Assembly: GCF_900177275.1 (NCBI RefSeq)
Contig: NZ_FXAG01000013.1
Location: forward strand, 55,175-117,842
Source of the DNA: Pseudogulbenkiania subflava DSM 22618
GTDB taxonomy: Bacteria > Pseudomonadota > Gammaproteobacteria > Burkholderiales > Chromobacteriaceae
Direction of reading: 5' to 3'
Length of the DNA stretch: 62,668 nucleotides
Program-made: the position numbers and the translations under genes
In this document: in pieces, positions 17,760 to 26,160 of the stretch
Layout: each line of letters begins with the position of its first letter
How positions within the stretch are numbered: the stretch's first letter is position 1
Notes under the pieces: generated by a model
What the model saw: only the letters and a program-made list of their open reading frames with translations
Told to the model about the DNA's origin: nothing
Databases searched by the model: none

Positions 17760-19688
17760 CTACCGGCTGGACAGCGCCCGCTCGATGAAATTGCGCGGCA
17801 CCCGCGGGCGCGGCACCCGGCCGTAGAACCAGCGCCGCACGTCCTCGTCCAGTGCGATGCCGTGCATGTAGTTGTACAGCGCCTTGTTCAAGGCCTCGCC
17901 CATGGCGTCGTGATCGACCCCGGTCGGGTCGATGAAGCCGACGTCGTTCTTGGCGAAACTCACCTCGGGCAACGGGACCAACTGCACGCCGTATTCTTTG
18001 GGATTCTGCCCGACCGGCGAATGCACCGTGCAGGCGAAGCGGTGGAAGAAGCCGGACTGGATGCAGCCGTTGTCAAACAGCTGGCGCACGTATTCCAGCG
18101 CGTCCACCGTGTCCTGCACCGTCTGGGTCGGGAAACCGTACATCAGGTAGGCGTGCACCAGGATGCCGGCCTCGGTGAAGCCCTGCGTCACCCGCGCCAC
18201 CTGCTCCACCGACACCCCCTTCTTCATCAGCTTGAGCAGCCGGTCCGACGCCACTTCCAGCCCGCCGGAGATGGCAATGCAGCCGCTGTCAGCCAACAAC
18301 TGGCACAGCTCCGGGGTGAACGATTTCTCGAAGCGGATATTGCCCCACCACGAGATCGCCACGTTGCGGCGTAGCAGTTCCTCGGCCAGGGCACGCAGCA
18401 TCTTGGGCGGCGCGGCCTCGTCGACGAAGTGGAAGCCGGTCTGCCCGGTCTCGGCAATGATGGCCTCGATGCGGTCGACCAGCGTCTCGGCCGACGCCGT
18501 CTCGTAGCGCGAGATGTAGTCCAGCGTCACGTCGCAGAAGCTGCACTTCTTCCAGTAGCAGCCGTGCGCCACCGTCAGCTTGTTCCAGCGCCCGTCGCTC
18601 CACAGCCGGTGCATCGGGTTGAGCATGTCGAGCAGCGACAGGTAGCGCTCGATCGGCAGCCCGTCCCAGGTCGGCGTGCCGACCTCTTCGAACGGGATGT
18701 CCGCCTCCATCATATTGACGTAGCGCACCGTTCCTGTTTCTCCGGGGCCGCCCTCACGTACGAAGGTGCGCACCAGGCGCGAGGTGGAGCGCTTGCTCTG
18801 CAGGTGCTCCAGCAAGGCCAGAATCGGTTTTTCGCCGTCGTCCAGCGTGACGAAGTCGAAGTAATCGAACACGCGCGGCTCCTTGAGCTCGCGCAGCTCG
18901 GTGTTGACGAAACCGCCGCCCAGCGCGGTCTTGATGTTCGGCCAACGTGCCTTGATGGTCTGGGCGATCCGGAACGCCGCGTATACCGAGCCCGGGAACG
19001 GCACCGACAGCAGCACCAGCTCTGGCTGATGACGTTCGATGGCCTCGATGGTCAGCGTCTGCAGGATGTCGTCCACCAGCGAGGGCTTGGCGGCCAGCGC
19101 CTTGGCCAGCGGCTCGAAGGTGGGCTGGCTCATCGCCAGCGACTCGGCGTAGCGCACGAACTCGAAACGCGCGTCGACCGCATCGCGCAGCACGTCGGAG
19201 ATATCGTTCAGGTAGAGCGTGGCGAGATGGCGCGCGCGGTCCTGCTGTCCCAAGGCGCCGAAGGCCCAGGCCAGCGGATCACCGCCGTAGGGATCGTCCG
19301 GATCGACGTACACCTCCAGCGAGGCGAAGCGCGCCCCTTCCGGCAGGAAATTGCGGCTGCAGATGCGGTGACTCACGGTGGAGTCGCGCCCCTGCAGGAA
19401 GGCGATGGTGGGCGTGATGGTCGCGAGATAGCGCTCGAACTGCTCGACGAAACCGTGCACCTGGGCGCTGCGCTTCTTCGGCGGAATGGCGTCGATGCGT
19501 TCTCGGATCGCCTGCAGCCCCTCCACGGAAAACAGCCGCAACACCAGCGCCAGCGCCAGGTCCTCCTGCACCGCGGGCACCTGGCGCGAGCGCAGGAAGC
19601 CGGTGATATAGGCGGTGGACGGATACGGGGTGTTGAGCTGCGTCATCGGCGGGATGAGCGACAGCACGCGCAGGGACGAACTGACCAC
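17760..19688 (-). CDS. B12-binding-like radical SAM protein with CX4CX2C cluster motif
   Basis: 642-residue radical SAM protein. The N-terminal half has a Rossmann-like region where B12-binding domains sit (VLLSVPFPGSVYAAFRIAQTIKARWPNIKTALGGGFVN, residues about 225-262), but I see no DxHxxG cobalamin motif. The cluster motif near residues 377-385 is CYWKKCSFC, a CX4CX2C spacing in place of the usual CX3CX2C; I checked the codons directly. The barrel continues with GGLEVASDRLLKLMKKGVS and a closing region naming YLMYGFPTQTVQDTVDAL. The start is a GTG with GAGG eight bases upstream. Substrate unknown. Confidence 0.85.
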   Translation of the reverse strand: MVSSSLRVLSLIPPMTQLNTPYPSTAYITGFLRSRQVPAVQEDLALALVLRLFSVEGLQAIRERIDAIPPKKRSAQVHGFVEQFERYLATITPTIAFLQGRDSTVSHRICSRNFLPEGARFASLEVYVDPDDPYGGDPLAWAFGALGQQDRARHLATLYLNDISDVLRDAVDARFEFVRYAESLAMSQPTFEPLAKALAAKPSLVDDILQTLTIEAIERHQPELVLLSVPFPGSVYAAFRIAQTIKARWPNIKTALGGGFVNTELRELKEPRVFDYFDFVTLDDGEKPILALLEHLQSKRSTSRLVRTFVREGGPGETGTVRYVNMMEADIPFEEVGTPTWDGLPIERYLSLLDMLNPMHRLWSDGRWNKLTVAHGCYWKKCSFCDVTLDYISRYETASAETLVDRIEAIIAETGQTGFHFVDEAAPPKMLRALAEELLRRNVAISWWGNIRFEKSFTPELCQLLADSGCIAISGGLEVASDRLLKLMKKGVSVEQVARVTQGFTEAGILVHAYLMYGFPTQTVQDTVDALEYVRQLFDNGCIQSGFFHRFACTVHSPVGQNPKEYGVQLVPLPEVSFAKNDVGFIDPTGVDHDAMGEALNKALYNYMHGIALDEDVRRWFYGRVPRPRVPRNFIERALSSR

Positions 19689-19815
19689 GAAAAAACCTCA
19701 GGCGGATGGACCCGCCATTTTGCCAGAATCGGCCGGCGCTGGCAGGCCGAAGCAAGGGGCGGCCGGGCCGTATAGAATGACAGCATCCCCATCCATTAGA
19801 GATCGAACCGACGTC

Positions 19816-20277
19816 ATGACTCCCGAACCGCTTTTCCGTTTCCTGCACATCACCAGCGTCGTCCTGTGGGTGGGCGGCATGTTCTTCGCCTACGTCTGCC
19901 TGCGCCCGATCGCGGCCGAGCTGCTCGACCCGCCGCACCGGCTGCGGCTGTGGCAGCGCGTGTTCGCGCGCTTCTTCGTCTGGGTATGGGGTGCCGTCAT
20001 CCTGATCCCCGTCAGCGGGCTGGCCATGCTCACTCGTGTCGGTTTCGATACCGCCCCGCTCAACTGGCACCTGATGCTGATGATCGGGCTGGCCATGATT
20101 GCGATCTACCTTTACGTGTTCTTCGGCCCCTATGCCGAGCTGAAACGCGCCGTGGCTGCCGAAGAATGGAAGGCCGGCGGCGAAGCACTGGGCCTCATCC
20201 GCAAGGCGGTGGGCATCAACCTCGCGCTAGGCATCGTCACCATCGCGGTGGCCACGCTGGGGCGCTGGCTGGCCTGA
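19816..20277 (+). CDS. CopD-like four-helix membrane protein
   Basis: 153-residue protein with four hydrophobic helices, starting LFRFLHITSVVLWVGGMFFAYVCLRP. The LH...W-V-G-G-M-F-F pattern and overall size match the CopD/DUF-type small membrane proteins found widely in betaproteobacteria and linked to copper or haem handling. Histidines near the membrane ends (residues 11, 28 and 82 by eye) could bind metal or haem. It is divergent from the radical-SAM gene. A specific substrate cannot be given. Confidence 0.7.
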   Translation: MTPEPLFRFLHITSVVLWVGGMFFAYVCLRPIAAELLDPPHRLRLWQRVFARFFVWVWGAVILIPVSGLAMLTRVGFDTAPLNWHLMLMIGLAMIAIYLYVFFGPYAELKRAVAAEEWKAGGEALGLIRKAVGINLALGIVTIAVATLGRWLA

Positions 20278-20290
20278 TGTCGGCGGTTCT

Positions 20291-20465
20291 GAGTCTATCC
20301 CAGTAGGTGAGCGAGCCAAGGCAGATTGAGTGCCGCCGGAGCACAGGAACCGGAATGGACACGTAGTCCATGAGGATCATGGCTGAGCGAGCCTCTGGAC
20401 AGAGACTCGCACGCTCAGAGCACCGCCGGCGCTCAAGCTGCGAAGGCGTAGCCGCCTAATGGGAT
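20291..20465 (-). repeat. dispersed repeat family A, copy 2
   Basis: The reverse complement of copy 1 blocks. On the minus strand it reads CCCATTAGGCGGCTACG, TTGAGCGCCGGCGG, then an extra segment of about 35 bases, ATCCTCATGGAC, GTGTCCATTCCGGTTCCTG and GGCTCGCTCACCTACTGG. Like copy 1 it starts a few bases after a stop codon, that of the NnrU-like gene at 20472, in the same orientation as that gene. Confidence 0.8.
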
Positions 20466-20471
20466 GGACTC

Positions 20472-21050
20472 TCAGCCGAATGGCCGCACGCCGATCAGCC
20501 AACCATGCAGCAGGAAGGCGAACAGCGCCCAGACGACCAGCCCGCCTATGACGGCGAGCGCATCCCCCCTCAGCGTCCCGGCCGGGTAGCGCGTCCCCGC
20601 CGCCCGGTCACGACGTCGAGCCGAGGCGAAATCCACCACCGACCACACGAGAAAGGCCCCGAACAGCACCACGGCCGCCACGGTCCCGTTGGCGACAAGA
20701 TGGGCAGCGGCCCACAGCTGTACCCCCAGCACCATCGGATGGCCGACTGCGGCCTTGACATGGTTGCCCGGCACCTTGGCCGCCGCGAACAGCACGAAAG
20801 ACACCACGGTCAGCAGTGCGGTAAGGTGCCGCCCCCAGAACGGCGGCTCCCACAATACCGACGTCTGCTCACGCGCCAGCCCATAGCCCCACACGATCAG
20901 CGCGAATCCCACCAGCGCCACCAGCGTGAACGCACCTTTCCACGCCAAAGGTCCCCAACGGGCAACCTGCACCGTACGCCAGGGCTCGGCGACGATACGC
21001 ACCGAATGCCCGCCCAGAAAGATCAGCAACCCCAGCAGCAATACCGTCAT
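20472..21050 (-). CDS. NnrU family membrane protein
   Basis: 192-residue protein with about five or six membrane helices. It starts MTVLLLGLLIFLGGHSVRI, the typical NnrU opening (LxxGLxxFLGxHSxRI), and has the family blocks LLTVVSFVLFAAAKVPGNHVKAAVGHPMVLGVQLWAAAHLVANG. NnrU was named from denitrification gene clusters, but most family members, including this one, are not next to nitrite or nitric oxide reductase genes. It is distantly like the isoprenoid methyltransferase fold. The ATG at 21050 has GAGGGA upstream. Role unproven. Confidence 0.85.
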   Translation of the reverse strand: MTVLLLGLLIFLGGHSVRIVAEPWRTVQVARWGPLAWKGAFTLVALVGFALIVWGYGLAREQTSVLWEPPFWGRHLTALLTVVSFVLFAAAKVPGNHVKAAVGHPMVLGVQLWAAAHLVANGTVAAVVLFGAFLVWSVVDFASARRRDRAAGTRYPAGTLRGDALAVIGGLVVWALFAFLLHGWLIGVRPFG

Positions 21051-21373
21051 GACGAGTCCCTCGCTCTGTCGAACCACTCACCAAACCCGGCTGGCATTAC
21101 TGCGTAACCTTACCGTACGGGTGTATGGACTACGGCCGTGATTCCGCCAAGGCCACGGCACCGGGTTTGGTCAACGGTTCTCGGGCTTATTGATTGTCGG
21201 ACACGAGCCCGGCGATTCCAAGCTCATCGCTTTGGACGAAACGAACTCGAACGGGCCCGAAAAGCCAGGACTATGCTGAAGTCCACGACGGGTGCATTTC
21301 TCCGCGGCATGGGGTGGTGCAGAACAAGCCCGTCGCATCATGACAAGAAACAAGAGTCGGGGGAGAGTTCACG
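21051..21373. other. divergent intergenic region between nnrU-like and ferritin-like genes
   Basis: 323 bases without a convincing gene. An 8-base palindrome CCGTACGG lies near 21111. Promoters for both flanking genes should be here, but I cannot point to a good consensus. Confidence 0.4.
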
Positions 21374-22201
21374 ATGCAGAAATCGGCGAACACGGCAGCG
21401 GCGTGGGGCCTCGATCGGATTCCACTGGAGTCGATAGAGCTGCAGCGGGTCCACGGCCGGGAAGACCTGTTCTACCTGGCGACGGCGGCCTCGTTTATCG
21501 AAAGCGGCTCCGACCTCTACACCCGCAACCTGATCCACTACTGTGCCGGCGAGACGGAGCTGGTCGACTGGCTGCAAAACCACTGGGAAAAGGAAGAAAT
21601 GCAGCACGGCCGAGCCTTGCACGCCTATGCCCGCCATGTCTGGCCGGAGTTTGACTGGGAGCGCGCCTACGCCGCGTTCTTCGAAGACTACTCGCACCAA
21701 TGCACACTCGACGAGTTCGAGCCCACGCCAGGCCTCGAAATGGTCGCCCGCTGCGTGATCGAAACCGGTACCGCCACCTTCTACCAGGCGCTAGCGGAGC
21801 AAGCCGTCGAGGAGCCTGTGCTGGCCGGCCTGACCTCCCGCATCCGCGCCGACGAGATCGGCCACTACAAACACTTCTACCGCTATTTCCGCCAGTACCG
21901 CGCCGGCCAGCCGCCAGGGCGGCTGCGCGTGCTCGCCGCAGTGGGCCGCCGCGTGCTCGAAGCGCGGCGCGGCGACGCGGAATGTGCCTTGTGGCACGCC
22001 TTCACCGTGCGCCAGCCCGATGCCGCCGCCAACAAGACTGCCTTCCACACACTAAACGCGCGGCTCGGCCAGCAACTGAAGCACCATTACCCGGTCACGA
22101 TGGCGGTCAAGATGCTACTCAAGCTGCTCGACCTGCCTACCGGGCTCAGCCGCGTCGTGCAAGGCCCACTGGTCCGGGCGACCCGGTGGGCATTGCGCTA
22201 G
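21374..22201 (+). CDS. ferritin-like diiron protein (acyl-ACP desaturase-like fold)
   Basis: 275-residue predicted four-helix diiron protein. The six expected ligands are in order: E43 (FIESGSD), E75 and H78 (EEMQH), E130 (VIETGT), E161 and H164 (DEIGH). The spacing of two E-x2-H motifs is that of ferritin-like oxygenases and stearoyl-ACP desaturase relatives, not of storage ferritins. A basic C-terminal tail follows the helical bundle. There is no signal peptide. The ATG has GGGGGAGAG upstream. The reaction is unknown; an O2-dependent hydroxylation or desaturation is a family-level guess. Confidence 0.8.
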   Translation: MQKSANTAAAWGLDRIPLESIELQRVHGREDLFYLATAASFIESGSDLYTRNLIHYCAGETELVDWLQNHWEKEEMQHGRALHAYARHVWPEFDWERAYAAFFEDYSHQCTLDEFEPTPGLEMVARCVIETGTATFYQALAEQAVEEPVLAGLTSRIRADEIGHYKHFYRYFRQYRAGQPPGRLRVLAAVGRRVLEARRGDAECALWHAFTVRQPDAAANKTAFHTLNARLGQQLKHHYPVTMAVKMLLKLLDLPTGLSRVVQGPLVRATRWALR

Positions 22202-22246
22202 GGCCTGCCCGCATCGGCAAAACGCGCTAGGCACCGAGCTATCGGC

Positions 22247-23176
22247 TCAGTACAACTCCTTGGCAATATCGGGCTGGTCCATATTGGTCTTGGTGACGAA
22301 GATGACTCCGGTATCGATCTTGTGAGGCTCGATCACCTGCCCCTGCGTCTTGCGGTAGGCAAGATAGACCCCTTGGTATCCCATCTCGCGAGGCCGCTGC
22401 ACGACGAGCCCATGCAGGTCCCCCAGTCGGACGGCGGAGATCAGGTATTGATTGGTATCGAAGCCGATATGCACGATCTTCCCGGCCAGGCCCATCTTCT
22501 TCAACTGGATCAGGGCGCCGAGGCTGGTCGACTCGTTGGGGGTGAACACGCCCTCGAACTTGCCGCGCAGCTTTCCGAGCACCTCCTCGGCCCGGACCCG
22601 CGTGTCGCCGACCGAAGTGCCGATATAGGCATCGCGCACCACCGTCAGCCCCGCCTTGGTGGCACCCTCGATGAAGCCGCGCGCACGTTCTTCAGTCGAC
22701 ACGACGCCCTCTTTTTCCCTGAGTAAGACCACCCGCCCCTTCCCCGCCAAGGCCTTGGCCATTTCCTTGCCAGCCAACCGGCCCGCCTCGACATTGTTGG
22801 TCGCCACGACTGCCGCGACGTCGGCACCTCCGGTGTCGCGGTCGATGTAAACGGTGGGGATGCCCTGGGCCTTGAGCTGCTCAACCAGTTCGGCCCGTTC
22901 CGGTGCATTGGGAGCGATCACCAGAGCTTTGCAATGCAGATCCCAAATCATGTTGGCGATCGTGGCTTGCGATTGGCGGTCCTCCTCGTTGGGCGGCCCA
23001 CGGAAATAGATGTCGAGACCCAGTTCCTTGCCGGCCTGATTCGCCCCCTCCCCCACGGCTCGCCAAAAAGAGTACCCACCGCCGGCGGAGACTACCTCGA
23101 TGCACTCCCGGCCCAGTGCTGGCACGCTCACGGCGGCGGCCCCCAGCAGCGCGGCCAGAATGACTCGTCTCAACAT
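22247..23176 (-). CDS. orphan sugar-type periplasmic binding protein
   Basis: 309-residue RbsB-type (Peripla_BP_4) binding protein. The signal peptide MLRRVILAALLGAAAVSVPALG is followed by ECIEVVSAGGGYSFWRAVGEGANQAGKELGLDI. The core has ALVIAPNAPE, GIPTVYIDRDTGG, VVATNNVEAGRLAGKEMAKAL and GVFTPNESTSLGALIQLKKMGLAGKIVHIGFDTN, all in usual ribose-family order. No permease, ATPase or sensor gene lies beside it, so it may serve a distant transporter or a sensor as LuxP/ChvE do. GAGGAGA precedes the ATG. Confidence 0.87.
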   Translation of the reverse strand: MLRRVILAALLGAAAVSVPALGRECIEVVSAGGGYSFWRAVGEGANQAGKELGLDIYFRGPPNEEDRQSQATIANMIWDLHCKALVIAPNAPERAELVEQLKAQGIPTVYIDRDTGGADVAAVVATNNVEAGRLAGKEMAKALAGKGRVVLLREKEGVVSTEERARGFIEGATKAGLTVVRDAYIGTSVGDTRVRAEEVLGKLRGKFEGVFTPNESTSLGALIQLKKMGLAGKIVHIGFDTNQYLISAVRLGDLHGLVVQRPREMGYQGVYLAYRKTQGQVIEPHKIDTGVIFVTKTNMDQPDIAKELY

Positions 23177-23532
23177 GCTTCTGATGTCTCCTCGTTAGCA
23201 GTAGCCTCCTGTCCCGACGATGCGTATCGCCCTCGTCGGCACGTTTCCACCGCACTACCCGCTTTGACTGTAGTCGATAGCCGTCGTAAACGATCAAGGC
23301 GTGAGGATGTCGTCCTGCTCGGCAAACCGGCTGACGCAGGCCACTACGAGTAGTGATGAAGACGCCAGCAAGTGGTCCGGTCACTCACCAAGCGACTGGT
23401 TTTGTTGCACAAATCACGGTCCGAGCAGGCAGGGTAGGCGGCTCGGAATCCTCATGCACTCCAGTACATTCCGGTTCCTGCGCTGCTCTTCACCTCGCCG
23501 AGGGCTGCTCGCGACAGATCGTGAACAGGTTC
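23177..23532. other. intergenic region with repeat family A remnant
   Basis: 356 bases between two minus-strand genes. The left part shows no gene; the right part carries the repeat listed separately. Short reading frames here lack ribosome sites. Confidence 0.5.
23433..23520 (+). repeat. dispersed repeat family A, partial copy 3
   Basis: Shares TAGGCGGCT, GGAATCCTCATG-x-ACT and CATTCCGGTTCCTG-GC with copies 1 and 2, then diverges. The central hairpin is partly kept (ATGCACT/AGTACAT, one mismatch). It ends 12 bases before the GNAT stop codon, so here too it lies just 3' of a gene, but in the opposite relative orientation. Confidence 0.6.
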
Positions 23533-24030
23533 TTAGAGCGCCATCTGCCAATAACCCACGTCTACCCAACGATCGAATTTAAAACCCACCTCGCTGAAGT
23601 GCCCGACTTTCTTCATGCCCAGCTTTTCATGCAGCGCAACGCTCGCCGGGTTGGGTAGCGCAACACCGCCAATCACCACGTGAATGGACTTCTCGCGCAG
23701 CACGGCAAACAGCGCCTCGTAAAGCCTCGTGCCCCACCCCTTCGAGAGGGACGCGGGTGCAAGGTAGACCGAGCATTCGACTGAGTGGCGGTAAGCGCTC
23801 CTCCCCTTCCATTTCGTGGCGTAGGCATAGCCGACGATGGCCCCCTCCTCTTCGGCCACCAGCCACGGGAGATTGGCGGAGCCAATCTCCTTGATGCGCC
23901 CCGCAATGTCTTGCGCCGCAACAGGCTCCACTTCGAACGTAATGGTCGTGTTGGCGATGTAGTGGTTGTAGATGGCCGCAATGGTTTCAGCATCGCTCGG
24001 TTCTGCTGGACGAATCACAATGGCTCCCAT
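23533..24030 (-). CDS. GNAT family N-acetyltransferase, phosphinothricin acetyltransferase type
   Basis: 165-residue GNAT enzyme that moves acetyl from acetyl-CoA to an amine. It follows the PAT/MnaT pattern: IRPAEPSDAETIAAIYNHYIANTTITFEVEP at the start, VGYAYATKWKGRSAYRHSVECSVYLAP, the acetyl-CoA loop SKGWGTRLYEAL (in place of the usual R-G-x-G) and ALPNPASVALHEKLGMKKVGHFSEVGFKFDRWVDVGYWQ. Relatives acetylate phosphinothricin, methionine sulfoximine or related amino acids. I chose the ATG at 24030; an in-frame TTG at 24048 is possible. Neither has a strong ribosome site. Confidence 0.88.
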   Translation of the reverse strand: MGAIVIRPAEPSDAETIAAIYNHYIANTTITFEVEPVAAQDIAGRIKEIGSANLPWLVAEEEGAIVGYAYATKWKGRSAYRHSVECSVYLAPASLSKGWGTRLYEALFAVLREKSIHVVIGGVALPNPASVALHEKLGMKKVGHFSEVGFKFDRWVDVGYWQMAL

Positions 24031-24134
24031 TGTTCTGGTGTTTGACAAGAAGAACGTGCCGTAGATGGTACGCCCTGCTGATTGATAGATCAGCTTATCG
24101 AGCTAACCGCCTACCGGAAACCATCCCCGAGGAA

Positions 24135-24674
24135 TCAGGCCACAAATGCTATTTCACTGCCTGGCTTGGCCAGAATGGTCGGACCGAAGCTCACTATGTC
24201 GGGAAGCGTGGCATTCTCGTGCTCGCGAATGGCGGCAGCCGATGCGTGCGCCTTATCGTGGGTGGTGTGCGCATCGGAGGCCAAGGTGACGGCGTAGCCC
24301 AGCGCGGCCGCCCTACGGGTGGTGGTGTCCACGCAGAACTCGCTGGCGTAGCCGCAAATCACGACATGGTTTATCTGGTGCTGCTCCAGCAACGCTTGCA
24401 GCGGTGTGCGGAGAAACGAATCTGGCGTGGTTTTACGGATGAAGTGATCGCCCGGCACCGTGCGAAGGTGGCGTTCCAGTTGCCAGGACTCCGTTCCATG
24501 AGCGAGGTTGCCCGAGGCCCGCTCGTGCTGGATGAAGACGACTGGAACGCCGTGAGCCCTGGTCCGGCCAGCCAAAGTGTTGATTCGTTCGACCACCGCG
24601 TCGGCCTCGTACGGCCGAGGTTCATCGTCGAACAGGCCGCGCTGAACGTCGATGATGAGCAGAGCAGTTTTCAT
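24135..24674 (-). CDS. isochorismatase-like cysteine hydrolase
   Basis: 179-residue cytoplasmic hydrolase of the isochorismatase/nicotinamidase superfamily. The catalytic triad is visible as D9 (LLIIDVQRGLF), K81 (HFIRKTTPDSF) and C114 (VICGYASEFCVDTT). The cis-peptide region before the cysteine is normal. Substrates in this family range from isochorismate and nicotinamide to N-carbamoyl amines; the neighbours give no strong hint. It is on the same strand as the GNAT gene, 104 bases upstream of it. Confidence 0.88.
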   Translation of the reverse strand: MKTALLIIDVQRGLFDDEPRPYEADAVVERINTLAGRTRAHGVPVVFIQHERASGNLAHGTESWQLERHLRTVPGDHFIRKTTPDSFLRTPLQALLEQHQINHVVICGYASEFCVDTTTRRAAALGYAVTLASDAHTTHDKAHASAAAIREHENATLPDIVSFGPTILAKPGSEIAFVA

Positions 24675-25077
24675 CTATATGAGGTCTCTTGTGATAGATA
24701 AGGCGTTACAGCGCGGCTAACCCAGGGCCCAGTAAAACGCCGTCTTTTGCGCCATGGACACCGCCGTCTCTGCCAAGCACTTCGGCAGAAAATATTCACC
24801 AATCATAAGCCCATGCCTCACCTGTCGCCAGCATTGGTGGGGACGTGATGCCTGAATCAGCCCACCCCTGTCGATGTGCTTTCCCCTAAGCGCCGGCATC
24901 CTCCAGCCCATCCACCCTGCGCGGGTAGGTGACAGGGCGAAATCAGGTAAGGGAAACAGCCCGGGGGTAAACCCAAATAATAAAAAGGGCGAATGAATCG
25001 CCCCAACTTCTCTAGACACTCTTGAGCCGCCAGATCGGGATACCGGTGGTGCAATGTAGCCACGCTCCGATTGCACC
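24675..25077. other. intergenic region, no gene seen apart from a terminator
   Basis: 403 bases. One minus-strand reading frame nearly fills it, but its protein is proline- and basic-rich, lacks a ribosome site and resembles no family. The 25 kb operon terminator is inside. Confidence 0.5.
24982..25003 (-). terminator. Rho-independent terminator of the panE-lysE-unknown operon
   Basis: On the minus strand GGGCGA pairs with TCGCCC around a 5-base loop and runs into TTTTTATTATT, 75 bases after the stop of the 360-residue protein gene. Confidence 0.8.
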
Positions 25078-26160
25078 CTACGGCTTATTACGGGTTACAG
25101 CCTTTTTCTGTTTCCAATTATCTATAAGCAAAACAAAAGCTACAATTGCTGACGTGGGCCAAAAGTAATTAGCAAAAAGGTAAAACAAACCAGTGCACAA
25201 CCCGATGACAAATATCAGTGCAGCCATGAAATAAAAGGCTGTCCGCACAACGGTTCGTTTAGTTGATGGCATAATATTTGCATGGGAGTCTGTTATAGGT
25301 AATACAGCCCACCCTTGCTGCCACGCAGGCAAAGATGTAAAAACATCCACCTCCTGATTAGCTAGCGACAGCAAACAGCGTTGCTGCCAATATTGTACCT
25401 TATCGTGCCATTCACCTAGTGCGTTTTGCTCTTCTTCACTGAATGACCAGAAAGGGCTGCCATCATTCTTGCCATGGGTAAAGTTTGTATACCAACCATC
25501 CAGACGCTCCAGGAGCTGTAACAGCATGTGGCCATATTCGGATGTGAGGTTATAGGGGGTGAGCGGTAGTGCTTGCCACTCAGCGCAACCAGAAAAGGGA
25601 CCGATATACGGTTTGCAGGGCTGACTCTGCCAGCATTGCCCAATCTCCCGGACTTCCGCGATGGGCATGTTCATCACCTGCTCCAGACACTGGGTACGGA
25701 ACACGTTCCAGTCCACCACTTCTACAGGTCGTGGGCTTTGTGGCAATGGCCGTTGCCAGTAGGTCTCGATTGGGGCAGCCCAGTGGGCATTATTCGGATA
25801 GGTTGTATTGATCGCTTCAAATAGTACAGGTTCTTTCTGTCTCACCCATACTTCTGCCCCCTCATCGGATATGCACAGTATCGAACCAAGACTGCGTGGT
25901 GGTTCAGCCAAAGGAACATATTCCAACAGTTCCTCATTGCTCAATAAAACGAGACGAGCGATGCCACGCTGACGCAAGAAAAGCAGCCACTGAACGTAAT
26001 CTGCAGTCCAAAGTTGTCCATTCTCATGGCGAAACTGCATTACCACATCCGCAAATGCAGCTTGTCGATGGAAGTCCTCTAGCGTTAATCGGTCCGCCAA
26101 GAAGGCACTTCCATATGCACACAGGGCAACGGCGCGGCAGTCTAGGTGACTGTAACTCAT
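25078..26160 (-). CDS. unknown protein with two C-terminal membrane helices
   Basis: 360-residue protein I do not recognise. The first 285 residues are soluble, rich in Trp, Gln, Leu and Glu, with no obvious motif (SYSHLDCRAVALCAYGSAFLADRLTLEDFH; LQLLERLDGWYTNF). Two hydrophobic helices lie near the end (VVRTAFYFMAALIFVIGLCTGLFYLFANYFW and TSAIVAFVLLI), followed by a basic tail WKQKKAVTRNKP. Its ATG overlaps the lysE-like stop as ATGA, so it is the third gene of a coupled operon. Base composition is clearly more AT-rich than most of the window, suggesting transfer. It could be an immunity or membrane-associated accessory protein, but that is a guess. Confidence 0.75.
   Translation of the reverse strand: MSYSHLDCRAVALCAYGSAFLADRLTLEDFHRQAAFADVVMQFRHENGQLWTADYVQWLLFLRQRGIARLVLLSNEELLEYVPLAEPPRSLGSILCISDEGAEVWVRQKEPVLFEAINTTYPNNAHWAAPIETYWQRPLPQSPRPVEVVDWNVFRTQCLEQVMNMPIAEVREIGQCWQSQPCKPYIGPFSGCAEWQALPLTPYNLTSEYGHMLLQLLERLDGWYTNFTHGKNDGSPFWSFSEEEQNALGEWHDKVQYWQQRCLLSLANQEVDVFTSLPAWQQGWAVLPITDSHANIMPSTKRTVVRTAFYFMAALIFVIGLCTGLFYLFANYFWPTSAIVAFVLLIDNWKQKKAVTRNKP

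Noticed and set aside
24717-25076. A 119-codon minus-strand frame in the 25 kb gap
   Set aside because: No ribosome site, no family likeness, and it spans the operon terminator.
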